From: an uncultured Limnohabitans sp. | GTDB lineage: Bacteria > Pseudomonadota > Gammaproteobacteria > Burkholderiales > Burkholderiaceae_C | Length of the DNA: 6,411 bases | NCBI RefSeq assembly: GCF_937889215.1 | Contig: NZ_CALBEX010000162.1 | Span: 1-6,411, forward strand | Reading direction: 5' to 3' | Shown: positions 5,242-6,411 of the stretch, piece by piece | Layout: every line of letters starts with the position of its first letter | How positions within the stretch are numbered: position 1 is the stretch's first letter | Position numbers and translations under genes: made by a program | Notes under the pieces: model-generated | Told to the model about the DNA's origin: nothing | Seen by the model: the letters and a program-made list of their open reading frames with translations, nothing else | The model's database searches: none

Positions 5242-6411
5242 TTAAGCGATGATCTTGGCCACAACGCCAGCGCCAACGGTACGGCCGCCTTCGCGGATGG
5301 CGAAGCGCAAGCCTTCTTCCATCGCAATGGGGTTGATCAACTTCACAGTGATCGACACGTTGTCACCAGGCATCACCATCTCTTTGCCTTCTGGCAATTC
5401 GATCGCGCCTGTCACGTCAGTCGTACGGAAGTAAAACTGGGGACGGTAGTTGTTGAAGAAAGGCGTGTGACGGCCACCTTCGTCTTTGGACAAGACATAG
5501 ATCTCGCCCGTGAAGTGGGTGTGTGGCTTGATTGAGCCTGGCTTGCACAGCACTTGGCCGCGCTCGACGTCTTCGCGCTTGGTGCCGCGCAGCAAAATGC
5601 CGACGTTGTCACCGGCTTGACCTTGGTCGAGCAACTTGCGGAACATCTCAACGCCTGTGCAAGTGGTCTTGACAGTGTCTTTGATACCGACGATTTCGAT
5701 CTCTTCGCCGACTTTGACGATACCGCGCTCGATACGGCCAGTCACCACAGTGCCGCGACCGGAGATGGAGAACACGTCTTCCACGGGCATCAAGAATGCG
5801 CCGTCCACTGCACGCTCTGGTGTAGGGATGTAGTTGTCCAGTGCGTCAGCCAACTTCATGATGGCTTCTTCGCCCAATGGGCCTTTGTCGCCTTCGAGGG
5901 CCAGCTTGGCTGAACCTTGAATGATGGGGGTGTCGTCGCCTGGGAAATCGTACTTGGACAACAACTCGCGCACTTCCATTTCGACCAGCTCCAACAACTC
6001 AGCGTCGTCAACCATGTCGCACTTGTTCAGGAACACGATGATGTAAGGCACGCCAACTTGACGGGCCAACAAGATGTGCTCGCGGGTCTGAGGCATAGGG
6101 CCGTCAGCAGCGGAGCACACCAAAATAGCGCCGTCCATCTGGGCAGCACCAGTGATCATGTTCTTCACATAGTCAGCGTGGCCGGGGCAGTCCACGTGGG
6201 CGTAGTGACGGTTAGCCGTCTCGTACTCAACGTGGGCGGTGTTGATCGTGATACCACGGGCTTTTTCTTCGGGTGCAGCGTCGATCTGGTCGTACGCTTT
6301 GGCAGAGCCACCGAATTTCACGGCCAACACGGTCGTGATGGCAGCTGTCAGTGTGGTTTTGCCGTGGTCAACGTGACCGATGGTGCCCACGTTGACGTGG
6401 GGTTTGGTCCG
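5242..6411 (-). CDS. tuf: Elongation factor Tu, lacking its first residues
   Basis: EF-Tu is the cytoplasmic GTPase that brings aminoacyl-tRNA to the ribosomal A site. The window holds 389 codons, beginning [10 protein letters not shown]. About seven N-terminal residues are cut off by the window edge, for an expected total of 396. In full-length numbering, domain I shows the P-loop G-H-V-D-H-G-K-T (19-26), switch I R-G-I-T-I (59-63), D-C-P-G-H (81-85), N-K-C-D (136-139) and S-A-K (174-176). The two beta-barrel domains follow, with G-V-E-M-F-R-K in domain II and a C-terminus ending A-K-I-I-A. A GTG at 6390 is internal and not the start. Its position before rpsJ marks this as the str-operon copy. 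Many relatives have a second tuf elsewhere; that cannot be seen here. Confidence 0.98.
   Translation of the reverse strand, partial: RTKPHVNVGTIGHVDHGKTTLTAAITTVLAVKFGGSAKAYDQIDAAPEEKARGITINTAHVEYETANRHYAHVDCPGHADYVKNMITGAAQMDGAILVCSAADGPMPQTREHILLARQVGVPYIIVFLNKCDMVDDAELLELVEMEVRELLSKYDFPGDDTPIIQGSAKLALEGDKGPLGEEAIMKLADALDNYIPTPERAVDGAFLMPVEDVFSISGRGTVVTGRIERGIVKVGEEIEIVGIKDTVKTTCTGVEMFRKLLDQGQAGDNVGILLRGTKREDVERGQVLCKPGSIKPHTHFTGEIYVLSKDEGGRHTPFFNNYRPQFYFRTTDVTGAIELPEGKEMVMPGDNVSITVKLINPIAMEEGLRFAIREGGRTVGAGVVAKIIA

Noticed and set aside
6388..6390. GTG at 6390 as the start of tuf
   Set aside because: Upstream codons in frame read R-T-K-P-H-V-N, the conserved EF-Tu N-terminus, so the gene simply runs off the window.
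1..6411. Search for a novel or mobile system in the window
   Set aside because: All but about 350 bases are covered by recognised, intact or edge-cut translation genes in canonical order, with no sign of insertion, foreign composition or unexplained reading frames.

Overview
This window is a conserved translation-apparatus gene cluster with every gene on the minus strand, so it reads from right to left. In transcription order: the 3' end of tuf (EF-Tu), rpsJ (S10), then rplC, rplD, rplW, rplB, rpsS, rplV, rpsC, rplP, rpmC and the first codons of rpsQ (L3, L4, L23, L2, S19, L22, S3, L16, L29, S17). This is the classic S10 ribosomal protein operon order, joined directly to the tail of the str operon. 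The protein sequences (a 104-residue L23 beginning [10 protein letters not shown], an S3 with a long Arg/Pro/Gly/Ala-rich tail, L16 with [12 protein letters not shown]) point to a betaproteobacterium, most likely Burkholderiales and probably Comamonadaceae. That placement rests on remembered family features, not on a search.

Layout from high to low coordinates: tuf lacks only about its first seven codons and runs to 5242. A 74-base gap with an 8-bp hairpin but no U-tract leads to rpsJ. The only sizeable gap, 181 bases at 4672-4852, lies between rpsJ and rplC. It holds a near-consensus sigma70-type promoter (TTGCCA, 17-base spacer, TATAAT), an A/T-rich tract upstream of it, a dyad lying over the promoter, and an 8-bp hairpin that would sit at the very 5' end of the new transcript. 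From rplC onward the genes are packed: rplC/rplD overlap by 1 base, rplD/rplW by 4 bases, and the remaining gaps are 2 to 17 bases. This suggests one polycistronic message with translational coupling.

The products work together on the ribosome. EF-Tu delivers aminoacyl-tRNA. S10, S19, S3 and S17 belong to the 30S subunit. L3, L4, L23, L2, L22, L16 and L29 belong to the 50S subunit, several of them around the peptidyl transferase centre (L2, L3, L16) or the exit tunnel (L4, L22, L23, L29).

I found no mobile element, CRISPR array, tRNA, foreign gene or novel system. The observations worth a second look are regulatory: the main visible promoter is placed after rpsJ rather than before it, and the leader behind it is structured. 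The extended S3 tail is the one notable protein feature.
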